The notes under the pieces were generated by a model. That model did no database searches. It was not told where the DNA came from and was given only the letters and a program-made list of their open reading frames with translations. From an uncultured Geobacteraceae bacterium (GTDB lineage Bacteria; Desulfobacterota; Desulfuromonadia; Geobacterales; Pseudopelobacteraceae): a stretch of DNA of 23,288 nucleotides. Made by a program: the position numbers and the translations under genes. The DNA is taken from assembly GCA_903879825.1 (NCBI GenBank), contig CAIRND010000380.1, positions 1 through 23,288 of the forward strand, given 5' to 3'. Below are positions 1-7,056 of the stretch, piece after piece; the first letter of the stretch is position 1, and each line of letters opens with the position of its first letter.

Positions 1-1093
1 CAAGTTTTTTCAGGATATCCAGATGGCCACTTGTGCTTTCAATACCGGCCAGTTTTTTGATTTCACCCTTGGTTTCGGAAATTTCATCTACCGCTTTGGG
101 TCTGGTGGGAAATATTTCACGATAGATCGCCGCAATCGATTTATTGAGGGAAGTCACATCCGCTGTCGCAGCACGATACTGGAGCCCTTTGTTGACAAAC
201 AGCAGTACGATGATAACTGCAGCCAGGATTCCGGTCAGAATCAGTTTTTTGCGCAGTTTGGCATCCCCGGCAGTCCACGCAAGCTCTCCCTGGCGAAAAT
301 TGGGCAATGTGCCGGTAAAACTGGCTCGTGCCACCGCATAAAGCCCAGCCAATTGCTGAAAAGTTTCTTCATTTTTGAACAGGTGCCCCAGCTCTGACGG
401 TACTTCAATAGTTTCTACCGGTAACGGCAAGATCTCGCCATCAACCAGTTTATCAGCCAGAGGTCCGATCAGGCAGAGGCGCGGCGGCAGTTCTTCGCCG
501 GAGAGTTCAAGTGCCGATAGCGTGGCATGAATCATGTGAGCCGTAACGGGGGAATTAAAAGCCCGGAAATAGGTTAACCGGCCCCCTTTCAGAAGCGCCA
601 GCGTACCACCATCACAGATGGCACAGTCAGCGGGAATTCCCGGTAGAGCACCAAGAGCAAACGGGAGCGAACTGACCACCTGTGGCTCCAATCCCGCATC
701 TCGGAACTGTTCAATGGCCGCGCGGATTGTGCTTTTAAGGGCCCACAACGCCAAAAACTGGCCGTCACCTGCCGGCATAACATCCAGCGCAAGCTCTTCG
801 ACCGGCAGCGCAATGTCACCCTGCAACTGTGCTGGCAGAACTTCACGCACTTTACGGATATCCTTAAAGGGCAGTGATACGGCACGGTGGGCGAATAAAG
901 CCGGCGGGAGACAGAGCACCACTCGCGGCGAACCGGTCATTTTTTCTGCTATCTGCCTGACAGCATCGGCCAGTGGCAACTCTTCGTTCAGCTCAATCGT
1001 CGCCGCCCCGATCAGCTCTGTGGAACGCCGGGATATTCCGAAATGGGCAACGGTCAGCTGCTTTTCTTCAGCCTGTAGAATCAAATAATCCAT
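1..1093 (-). CDS. gspL: Type II secretion system protein GspL (3' part cut by window edge)
   Basis: The frame is open from an ATG at 1093 to the window edge, about 364 codons, so the C-terminus is missing. The protein starts MDYLILQAEEK and has a cytoplasmic part of about 280 residues, consistent with the actin-like fold of GspL. One hydrophobic segment follows at about residues 282-301 (KLILTGILAAVIIVLLFVN), then the start of a periplasmic region with coiled-coil character. In T2SS, GspL spans the inner membrane and links the GspE ATPase to GspM and the pseudopilins. Position directly after gspK is the canonical order. The start is not certain: an in-frame GTG four codons upstream (1105) also exists, and an AGGTGAGG ribosome-binding site ends 12 bases before the ATG. 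The call rests on the domain layout and the gsp context more than on a short diagnostic motif. Confidence 0.82.
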   Translation of the reverse strand, partial: MDYLILQAEEKQLTVAHFGISRRSTELIGAATIELNEELPLADAVRQIAEKMTGSPRVVLCLPPALFAHRAVSLPFKDIRKVREVLPAQLQGDIALPVEELALDVMPAGDGQFLALWALKSTIRAAIEQFRDAGLEPQVVSSLPFALGALPGIPADCAICDGGTLALLKGGRLTYFRAFNSPVTAHMIHATLSALELSGEELPPRLCLIGPLADKLVDGEILPLPVETIEVPSELGHLFKNEETFQQLAGLYAVARASFTGTLPNFRQGELAWTAGDAKLRKKLILTGILAAVIIVLLFVNKGLQYRAATADVTSLNKSIAAIYREIFPTRPKAVDEISETKGEIKKLAGIESTSGHLDILKKL

Positions 1094-1133
1094 GGTACGC
1101 GACACCCTCACCTGCTGATAAATTTCTGACCGG

Positions 1134-2063
1134 TCAGTATTCCTGCCACGACAATATTTCACCCGTTAGGCGTACAACCGCCTCAACCGTCCGGGTAGAA
1201 TCCTTTACTCTGCCTATAGAGGTTATTCTGAAGAGACTGCCTTTGTCTTTACAGATTAACATAGTATTCCCAACGAGAGTCCCTGTACCCGGCACCCGAG
1301 TATTCACGTCACCAATATTTTCAAAGAGTTTTATTCTACGCTGCTCAATAATTCTATCCGCAGTACTGCTATCAATCGTACTGTCCAGCGCCTGCAGTAC
1401 CTCTTTTGGCGCGGTATTTATGTTCACCTGGCTTATCCCAGGAGTGTTCTGAGCATCTGAAAATGTTCGCAGGTACGGGGCGAGCTTCGTGGCTATTTCA
1501 GGAGTGCCCCCCTTAACCATTGACAGTTCCGCCAACATCATAAGCCGGGAGTTACGGATTTTGTAGGGTGGTTTTCTGGTGCTATAGTAGGAAGCTTCGG
1601 CCCCCCCGGAGTGCGTTATACCAACGGGGCTGATCCAATCCGCCACCACTGGCCAGATAGATTCCGGCAGCTGAGGATTCAGTATCGTACCGAGTCGTAT
1701 CAGCGCTTTCCGCACCACATCGTTATACACGCCTGCCGTGCTCACCAGATCGTTTACATTGATCTTGCCACTTTCATCGCTGATTTTTATTTCCAGTGAA
1801 CCAACTTCTTCATCTCTCAGTGGTTGTGCCAAGAAGGTTGAAAGCATTGACGGAGTAACACTCCCAGAGAGTGCTGTCTTCACTGCTATCACACCAGATT
1901 CAGCAAGAATCGAAGCCTGCTGGCCGTCGCGGAAACCGCGACTGAGTGAGGTGTCAACGTAGACCTGGTGGATCATCTCAACCACGACCGCAACCATCAA
2001 CGCCGTTACCACCAGCGTTAAAATCAGGGCAAAGCCGGATTCGTTTTTTAACCGTCCCGTCAT
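1134..2063 (-). CDS. gspK: Type II secretion system minor pseudopilin GspK
   Basis: 309 residues, normal for GspK. A short basic leader (MTGRLKNES) precedes the prepilin peptidase site, then GFALILTLVVTALMVAVVVE as the hydrophobic helix. The usual glutamate at position 5 of the mature pseudopilin is absent here, which is the hallmark of GspK. The rest is a large globular domain with NVNDL and SQVNINTAPKEVLQALD, a helix-hairpin-like segment typical of GspK. In the family, GspK caps the GspI-GspJ tip complex of the pseudopilus. Its ATG overlaps the gspJ stop as ATGA, implying translational coupling; gspL follows 40 bases downstream. Confidence 0.93.
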   Translation of the reverse strand: MTGRLKNESGFALILTLVVTALMVAVVVEMIHQVYVDTSLSRGFRDGQQASILAESGVIAVKTALSGSVTPSMLSTFLAQPLRDEEVGSLEIKISDESGKINVNDLVSTAGVYNDVVRKALIRLGTILNPQLPESIWPVVADWISPVGITHSGGAEASYYSTRKPPYKIRNSRLMMLAELSMVKGGTPEIATKLAPYLRTFSDAQNTPGISQVNINTAPKEVLQALDSTIDSSTADRIIEQRRIKLFENIGDVNTRVPGTGTLVGNTMLICKDKGSLFRITSIGRVKDSTRTVEAVVRLTGEILSWQEY

Positions 2064-2686
2064 GTGCCGCTCATTCGTGGTGTCGAAATCACCTTGAAAT
2101 CACCCAGCTTTCCATCCTCCATGATCTGGATTGTCACCCGCAGATATGGTGGAAGCCTTTGTGAGGACGCGTCCCAGGTTTTAACCCACGTCGTCTTGTC
2201 CGTAGAACACTCTACCAGAAATGAGCCGATCTGCTCCATCTGCGGGAAGGCTGGAGCAGCTGTGTCTTCAGAAAATAAATCTCGCTCCTGTCGTGTCAAG
2301 ATGCGTTTTTTATCTTTCTCGATTATTTGATATTTGACAATCACGATTCCTGACTCACTGCGCGTCTGTCCGGATGGCGGCGCCAGAGTCGTCAGCTCCA
2401 GAGTTGATGCCGGGGTGCCAAAGTTATCACGGTCCTCCACAATGAAGCGCAACCGTTTGTCAATCGTGTTTTTGTTAAAAGGCGTGGCCGATGATACCTC
2501 TCGCCGGATAAGGTCAAGAGTGGCCCCCAGTTCCCGCCGTGATTCCATACCCGATGAGGCTCGATCCCGCGCCCGTAGCACACCAAAATAGCTGCCGTAG
2601 AGTGCCGCTGAAAGAATGCCGAGCAGCACAACCGCAATCAACACCTCCAGCAGCGTGAAGCCTTTATTTCGCGAGATAGCGGACAA
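2060..2686 (-). CDS. gspJ: Type II secretion system minor pseudopilin GspJ
   Basis: The prepilin motif is KGFTLLEVLIAVVLLGILSA, with cleavage after Gly and Glu at mature position 5, followed by a globular domain with RRELGATLDLIRREVSSA, typical of GspJ. Start choice: the open frame extends to a GTG at 2710, but a TTG at 2686 lies six bases after a strong GGGAGG ribosome-binding site and gives a short basic leader (SAISRNKG), so I prefer TTG; from the GTG the protein would have 216 residues, from TTG 208. Either start lies inside the end of gspI, so the genes overlap by 23 or 47 bases. GspJ is a tip pseudopilin that binds GspI and GspK at the inner membrane. Confidence 0.92.
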   Translation of the reverse strand: MSAISRNKGFTLLEVLIAVVLLGILSAALYGSYFGVLRARDRASSGMESRRELGATLDLIRREVSSATPFNKNTIDKRLRFIVEDRDNFGTPASTLELTTLAPPSGQTRSESGIVIVKYQIIEKDKKRILTRQERDLFSEDTAAPAFPQMEQIGSFLVECSTDKTTWVKTWDASSQRLPPYLRVTIQIMEDGKLGDFKVISTPRMSGT

Positions 2687-2996
2687 GTACCACCTCCCGG
2701 CTATCGCCACTACGCTTTACCTTGACTATGAATTTCTGCAAGACTGGTATTTCAGTCGGTTGAAGTTCTGATTTCCAGGTCAGTTCTGGATGGGAAGGGG
2801 AAAACGTCCCTTCTCCCTTGACCGGAGCTTGTTCCATCTCCGCCATACGGATACGCGCCAACAGTGTCAGAGTTGTATTATCGCGTTCATTGGCAATAAT
2901 TCCAAGGTGGTAGTTAACCGAACTAAGCACGGTTAAGATGACACCGGCCATAATAGCGAGTGATACCATGACTTCAAGAAGGGTAAAACCTTTCAT
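2664..2996 (-). CDS. gspI: Type II secretion system minor pseudopilin GspI
   Basis: 110 residues. The leader is minimal (MKG), then FTLLEVMVSLAIMAGVILTV with Glu at mature position 5. The small globular domain (LLARIRMAEMEQ, then ELTWKSELQPTEIP) matches the size and style of GspI, where a TWK/TWR segment is common. The ATG overlaps the gspH stop codon as ATGA, and the 3' end overlaps gspJ. GspI is thought to start pseudopilus tip assembly with GspJ and GspK. Position between gspH and gspJ is the standard T2SS order and supports the assignment for such a short protein. Confidence 0.92.
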   Translation of the reverse strand: MKGFTLLEVMVSLAIMAGVILTVLSSVNYHLGIIANERDNTTLTLLARIRMAEMEQAPVKGEGTFSPSHPELTWKSELQPTEIPVLQKFIVKVKRSGDSREVVLVRYLAK

Positions 2997-3547
2997 GGCG
3001 GATCCTCAAGATAGCCCTCAATTGCTTTGACTTTGCCACCTGAAGGGAAGGCCATGACCGTCCAGAATTTTCCATTCGATGAACGGAGATGAATGGTGAC
3101 AAAATCCCGTATTCCGCCAACAGCCGCATCGAGTCGCAGCTGGCCATCGGTAATTTTACCCAGCCGCGGTATCCGTACATCAGCAACGACAACACCCTCT
3201 TTTAGTGCGAACTTTTGCAGTAGCGGATCGGTAGGATCTTTTGCGTTGCCGTCTCCACCTATTTCAGAAATTTTAGCAGCCTCAGATCCTGGCGCCAGAG
3301 TAATAAAATATCGGATACCAGATGTTTGCGCTCTTTCCTGCATATAGCGAAGTGTAGAGGCCAGAGTCCGGGCGGATATCTTCAGATTTTCCTGATCTGA
3401 CGTGGGAAGTCGCGGAATAACAAGCAACATAACCATGCTGATGATAGCAATCACTACCATTATTTCGATCAGGGTGAATCCGGCCTGACTGTGTTTTGTC
3501 CAATTCGGCATGCCAGCACTGGAACTGATTGCTGTGCGATATTTCAT
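2993..3547 (-). CDS. gspH: Type II secretion system minor pseudopilin GspH
   Basis: Prepilin-type protein with QAGFTLIEIMVVIAIISMVM (Glu5 present), a proline soon after the helix (VIPRLP), and SARTLASTLRYMQERAQTSG, the pattern seen in the FimT/GspH family. I chose the ATG at 3547, five bases after the rnd stop (TAATTCTATG), giving 184 residues with a 22-residue leader before the cleavage glycine. The frame also extends to 3589 but has no ribosome-binding site there. A later ATG (MPNWTKHSQAG) would shorten the leader and is possible. No gspG precedes it: the slot normally held by the major pseudopilin is taken by rnd. GspH is a minor pseudopilin near the pseudopilus tip. Confidence 0.88.
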   Translation of the reverse strand: MKYRTAISSSAGMPNWTKHSQAGFTLIEIMVVIAIISMVMLLVIPRLPTSDQENLKISARTLASTLRYMQERAQTSGIRYFITLAPGSEAAKISEIGGDGNAKDPTDPLLQKFALKEGVVVADVRIPRLGKITDGQLRLDAAVGGIRDFVTIHLRSSNGKFWTVMAFPSGGKVKAIEGYLEDPP

Positions 3548-3551
3548 AGAA

Positions 3552-4700
3552 TTAGACCATTGCGAGTATGCGAGCCAACTCTTCACCAAAGAGGTTCTTT
3601 TGCCATTCCCTCATACCAGGTATGACATCAAGCTCTTCTTTAGCAGCACTCTCACTATCGGCAACCGCTTCAAGAAGCCAATTTGGAGCCATCACGCCCG
3701 GATCAAGCCCGATTTCGTGACTATAGCGCTCTCGCCATAATTTCAGATTCTTCAACCGCTCCTTTACTCGTTCCAAAACTTCTCTCTTGCCGGAGCGGGG
3801 GAAAAAAGGCAGATCGGCTTCAGGTGTTGCAATTCCTCGCTCAACGGCTGACAGAATACCGGCTCCATGCCGCTGGAGTTGACCTGAAGTCATCCCTCTC
3901 ACCTGCGACAAATCATACTCAGACCGTGGTTGAAACTCAGCAACCTCCATCAAAGTTTCAGCAGATAAGACCTTGAAAGGTGGCCGATCCAGCAGCTCTG
4001 ATTGTTGATCCCGCATCTGAAGTAATTCTTCGAGGATAGCGAGACTGTGACCTCTCAGCTTATTAGCCCCCTTACAGTAGAGAAATAATGGACCATCCTT
4101 TTCAGATACACGCGCCTGGCATACAATCCGCCCTTCTTCTTCCAACCACTCTAATCGACCATTATTTTCCAGTTCAACCCGGAACTGATCATATAACGGC
4201 AACAGATCAGAGGTGTCTGCAGTAGCGTAGGCACACATCTCGCGGCTTAAAGGACGTTTGCTCCAATCTGCTTTCTGATATTTTTTGTCGAGCTCAAGCC
4301 CAAAACGTGCTTTCAGAAGCGCTGCAAGACCAAATTCAGACAGTCCGATAAAGCGAGCCGCTATCATGGTGTCAAAGAGATTGGTCACTTCGATGCCAAA
4401 GTCACGATGGAGCGAACGGATGTCATAATCAGAGCCATGCATGACAATAAGGATGTTTGGGTTAGCGAGCGGAGCTGCCAACGGAGACAGGGATTTCAGC
4501 GCAAGTGGGTCTATTAACCAGCTTTCCTGACGGGTTGAAATCTGCACCAGGCAGACTTTTTCACGATAGTGATGGAGTGAATCCATCTCTAGATCAACCG
4601 CTATTTCAGTCTGTTGTGATAGTTTATCGGCAATTTCAACTAACCGCGCTGTAGTCGTGATAATTTCGCAGGTTCCAGCCTGCCTATGGAGTGAATTCAA
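3552..4700 (-). CDS. rnd: Ribonuclease D (DEDDy 3'-5' exonuclease with HRDC domain)
   Basis: 382 residues, close to the 375 of E. coli RNase D. The exonuclease domain shows all three motifs: Exo I VDLEMDS (D36, E38), Exo II MHGSDYDIRSL (D93) and Exo III YATADTSDLL (Y158, D162), so it is the DEDDy subclass. An HRDC-like helical domain follows at about residues 210-290 (RPPFKVLSAETLMEVAEF). RNase D trims 3' ends of tRNA precursors in a metal-dependent way. The start is TTG at 4700, overlapping the mqnC stop as TTGA, with GGGAG eight bases upstream; no ATG exists before the Exo I motif. gspH begins five bases after its stop, so it is probably cotranscribed with secretion genes, an odd functional mix. 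Confidence 0.95.
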   Translation of the reverse strand: MNSLHRQAGTCEIITTTARLVEIADKLSQQTEIAVDLEMDSLHHYREKVCLVQISTRQESWLIDPLALKSLSPLAAPLANPNILIVMHGSDYDIRSLHRDFGIEVTNLFDTMIAARFIGLSEFGLAALLKARFGLELDKKYQKADWSKRPLSREMCAYATADTSDLLPLYDQFRVELENNGRLEWLEEEGRIVCQARVSEKDGPLFLYCKGANKLRGHSLAILEELLQMRDQQSELLDRPPFKVLSAETLMEVAEFQPRSEYDLSQVRGMTSGQLQRHGAGILSAVERGIATPEADLPFFPRSGKREVLERVKERLKNLKLWRERYSHEIGLDPGVMAPNWLLEAVADSESAAKEELDVIPGMREWQKNLFGEELARILAMV

Positions 4701-5749
4701 ACCGTAAACTCCCGAATAATCGAATAGGTTGTGGTACGCTGGGCCGCTCGAAAGCCGGCACCATGTATCAGGGTTATCATCTCTTGCTGCGACATACAGA
4801 AACTGCAGCCGGCAGCGGCTACTACATTTTCTTCAAGCATGGTGCCGCCAAGATCGTTCGCCCCAAAAAAGAGAGCCACCGAAGCCATTTTAGCACCTTG
4901 TGTTACCCAGCTCGCCTGAATGCTGGGGATATTATCCAATATGGTCCGTGATAGCGCCAGCACCTTCAGGTAATCCACTCCAGTGGCGGTGGTACCCCCC
5001 AGTTCTGTATTGCCGGGTTGATAGGTCCAAGGTATAAAAGCGGTGAAAGACCCTCCTTGATCCTGAATCTCACGAACCCGGAATAGATGTTCGATAATAT
5101 CTTCCGGCTTTTCATTACATCCAAACATCATGGTAGCTGTCGTTGGCATGCCAAGACCTGCGGCCTTCAGCATGACCTCGCCCCACTGTTCCGAGCCGAT
5201 TTTTTTGGGAGAAATGCGGCTACGCACCTCGTCAACCAGTATTTCAGCACCGCCACCCGGAATTGAATCAAGACCAGCGTTTCTAAGACGGAACAGAGTG
5301 TCATCAAGAGTAAGAGCTGAATTAGCAGCAATACCAATGACTTCTGCAGGAGACAGCGAGTGGTTCTGTATCGTCGGAAACTGTTTTTTTATTTGTCTGA
5401 AAAGTTCTTCAAAAAAATCTATTTTTAAATCAGGATTTATTCCGCCCTGCATCAGTAACTGGGTCCCCCCTTGGGCAACCAGTTCGGCTATTTTTTCAAA
5501 TATCTGGTCGTAGGTTAGTACATAGGAACCCTGAGCATCTTTAGATTTGTAAAAAGCACAAAACGAGCACTTGGTATCACAGATATTAGTGTAGTTGACG
5601 TTGCGATCAACAACAAAAGTAACGATGCCATCAGGATGAATACTTCGCCGGATTTTGTCGGCGCGCTTTCCAAGAGCCAGCAAATCACCGTTTATTAAGA
5701 GATCAAGAGCTTCATCACGCCCTATCCTATTCTCTCCCTTCACTATCAT
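4697..5749 (-). CDS. mqnC: Cyclic dehypoxanthine futalosine synthase MqnC (radical SAM)
   Basis: 350 residues from the ATG at 5749, which overlaps the ybgC stop as ATGA; the frame is open further upstream but that part lies inside ybgC. The radical SAM cluster motif is CDTKCSFC (C57, C61, C64) preceded by VNYTNI. Other family blocks are QLLMQGGINPDLKIDFFEEL, SIPGGGAEILVDEVRSRISP and ASWVTQGAKM, which fit MqnC better than its paralogue MqnE. The enzyme cyclises dehypoxanthine futalosine in the futalosine route to menaquinone. This points to a menaquinone-respiring organism that does not rely on the classical MenFDHCEB path. No other mqn gene is in the window. Confidence 0.92.
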   Translation of the reverse strand: MIVKGENRIGRDEALDLLINGDLLALGKRADKIRRSIHPDGIVTFVVDRNVNYTNICDTKCSFCAFYKSKDAQGSYVLTYDQIFEKIAELVAQGGTQLLMQGGINPDLKIDFFEELFRQIKKQFPTIQNHSLSPAEVIGIAANSALTLDDTLFRLRNAGLDSIPGGGAEILVDEVRSRISPKKIGSEQWGEVMLKAAGLGMPTTATMMFGCNEKPEDIIEHLFRVREIQDQGGSFTAFIPWTYQPGNTELGGTTATGVDYLKVLALSRTILDNIPSIQASWVTQGAKMASVALFFGANDLGGTMLEENVVAAAGCSFCMSQQEMITLIHGAGFRAAQRTTTYSIIREFTV

Positions 5750-6147
5750 ATTTCTTTTACTAATTCGGTTTCGAGCATCTGGCGAATGTCTAATGGTATT
5801 CGCTGCGCTTTGAAAGCCGGATTGATACATGCCAACGTGACGATTCCCTCTATCAGGAGTTTATTGTCATGCTGCCGCGTTATTTTTTGGTCGAGAGTCA
5901 CAGACGATCCGCCGACTCTAATCGGACGAGTGGAAACAGAAAGAAGATCATCATGAATAGCAGGTGCCTTGAAGTTTATTTCCAGTCGAACGACCGGAAA
6001 TACAAATCCGGCCTCCGCAAGTTCAGCGACAAAAAATCCATGCTGCCGAAAATACTCCGTACGAGCTCGTTCCAGATATTTGATGTAATTGGCGTGATAC
6101 ACGACACCACCGGCATCGGTATCCTCATAATATATTCTGACGTCCAT
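5746..6147 (-). CDS. ybgC: YbgC/FadM-family acyl-CoA thioesterase (hot-dog fold)
   Basis: 133 residues, the normal length. The signature YYEDTDAGGVVYHANYIKYL near the N-terminus includes the catalytic Asp (D11), and is followed by ERARTEYFRQHG. Family members hydrolyse short- or medium-chain acyl-CoA thioesters in the cytoplasm. In many proteobacteria ybgC precedes the tol-pal genes; here it instead heads a coupled series ybgC-mqnC-rnd-gspHIJKL, so its acyl-CoA substrate cannot be inferred from context. A GGAG lies about 15 bases upstream of the ATG, which is rather far. It is the first gene after a 246-bp gap holding a candidate promoter. Confidence 0.9.
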   Translation of the reverse strand: MDVRIYYEDTDAGGVVYHANYIKYLERARTEYFRQHGFFVAELAEAGFVFPVVRLEINFKAPAIHDDLLSVSTRPIRVGGSSVTLDQKITRQHDNKLLIEGIVTLACINPAFKAQRIPLDIRQMLETELVKEI

Positions 6148-6204
6148 TTACCGATGTAGCTCCGTTCATTCGATTAGTTCAGGACTTCATTGTTGAAGAT
6201 GCGT

Positions 6205-6233
6205 ACTCTAGTGCAGATTATGAACATCTGCAA
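6205..6233 (-). promoter_or_regulatory. Candidate sigma-70 type promoter for the ybgC-mqnC-rnd-gsp series
   Basis: Reading the minus strand, TTGCAG (6233-6228) is followed by a 17-base spacer and TAGAGT (6210-6205). The -10 box is a modest match. The predicted start would lie about 50 bases before the ybgC ATG. It is the only hexamer pair with good spacing that I found in the 6148-6393 gap, and its spacer is almost filled by the dyad at 6212-6232. The rest of the gap shows no gene and no clear terminator for rsmG. Confidence 0.35.
6212..6232. repeat. Perfect 7-bp dyad (TGCAGAT / ATCTGCA), operator-like
   Basis: TGCAGAT and ATCTGCA are perfect inverted copies separated by seven bases, giving a centre-to-centre distance of 14 bp. 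The element overlaps the -35 box and fills the spacer of the candidate ybgC promoter, the classic place for a repressor site. No regulator can be named from sequence. Confidence 0.4.
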
Positions 6234-6393
6234 CTTATTCTCTTCATATTTGCAGCGAAAAAGACTAAACAGCAAAGATAAGGGCATAAAGGCTCTACAG
6301 CACATAAACCTCGGTTATGCTTATCTCAGTATTCATAGTCGCACGATCACGGCGCAGAGGGCGTTTTTGGGACGAGGCTTTCCAGCCCTTATT

Positions 6394-7056
6394 CTACGCG
6401 GCTTTGCTCCGTTTTATACAAGTTAGTACTCTCTCGCCCATGTTTTGCGGCAATGTGTAGTGATGAATCGATGTAATAGTAAAGCCGCTCGCATTTAAGA
6501 CATCATCACTTGCAGCAATTTCACAATCGGCCTGATCACCCTTCATAGCGATTAGCGTACCGTTCTCTGCAAGTAGTGGCGCGGCAAGATACACAAAACG
6601 ATCGAGACGAGTAAATGCCCGTGATGTAATTACACTGAACGCATTGCTGTGTGTTTTTTGGAGGTCTTCGATTCTGGAATGAATCGCTTCAATGTTCTGC
6701 ATATTTAAAGTGCGGATGATATGACGTTGAAAATTTATTTTTTTTGCCACAGCATCAACTGAGACCATTGACGTTTCGGGCTTTATTATCTTCAAAGCAA
6801 GGATTGGGAGACCTGCTCCAGAGCCAATATCAAGTAGCTTGTCAGTAGCTGAAATAAAAGGTGCGAGGCTGAGAGAATCTACAAAATGCTTAATTGCTAT
6901 CTCTTTGTCCTTGATAATCGCCGTCAAATTAACTTTACGGTTCCATTTTTTCAGTTCAGAAGCATAAATTTCAAACGCGTCAATTTCGTGTGAAGTAAGC
7001 TCTATCCCCATTGCCAGGTCGGCCTGTCCAACTATTTCACCTATTATTGAACGCAT
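6394..7056 (-). CDS. rsmG: 16S rRNA (guanine-N7) methyltransferase RsmG (GidB)
   Basis: 220 residues from the ATG at 7056, which overlaps the mnmG stop as TAATG; AAGGA lies about 14 bases upstream. Conserved blocks are LKKWNRKVNLTAI, the SAM-binding loop LLDIGSGAGLP (residues 74-84) and VITSRAF. RsmG methylates N7 of a guanine in the 530 loop of 16S rRNA (G527 in E. coli). The mnmG-rsmG order is widely conserved near origins. Here parA and parB do not follow; a 246-bp gap and then ybgC come next. Confidence 0.95.
   Translation of the reverse strand: MRSIIGEIVGQADLAMGIELTSHEIDAFEIYASELKKWNRKVNLTAIIKDKEIAIKHFVDSLSLAPFISATDKLLDIGSGAGLPILALKIIKPETSMVSVDAVAKKINFQRHIIRTLNMQNIEAIHSRIEDLQKTHSNAFSVITSRAFTRLDRFVYLAAPLLAENGTLIAMKGDQADCEIAASDDVLNASGFTITSIHHYTLPQNMGERVLTCIKRSKAA

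Noticed and set aside
618..1088. 156-codon plus-strand frame opposite gspL
   Set aside because: The minus-strand frame has the GspL layout and operon context; the plus frame is low-complexity and lacks a ribosome-binding site.
6340..6393. Terminator downstream of rsmG
   Set aside because: Only short stems (AGGGC/GCCCT, GGCT/AGCC) without a following T run are visible on the minus strand.
6190..6426. 78-codon plus-strand frame in the ybgC-rsmG gap
   Set aside because: It starts with a non-ATG codon, runs over the end of rsmG on the other strand and has no recognisable features.
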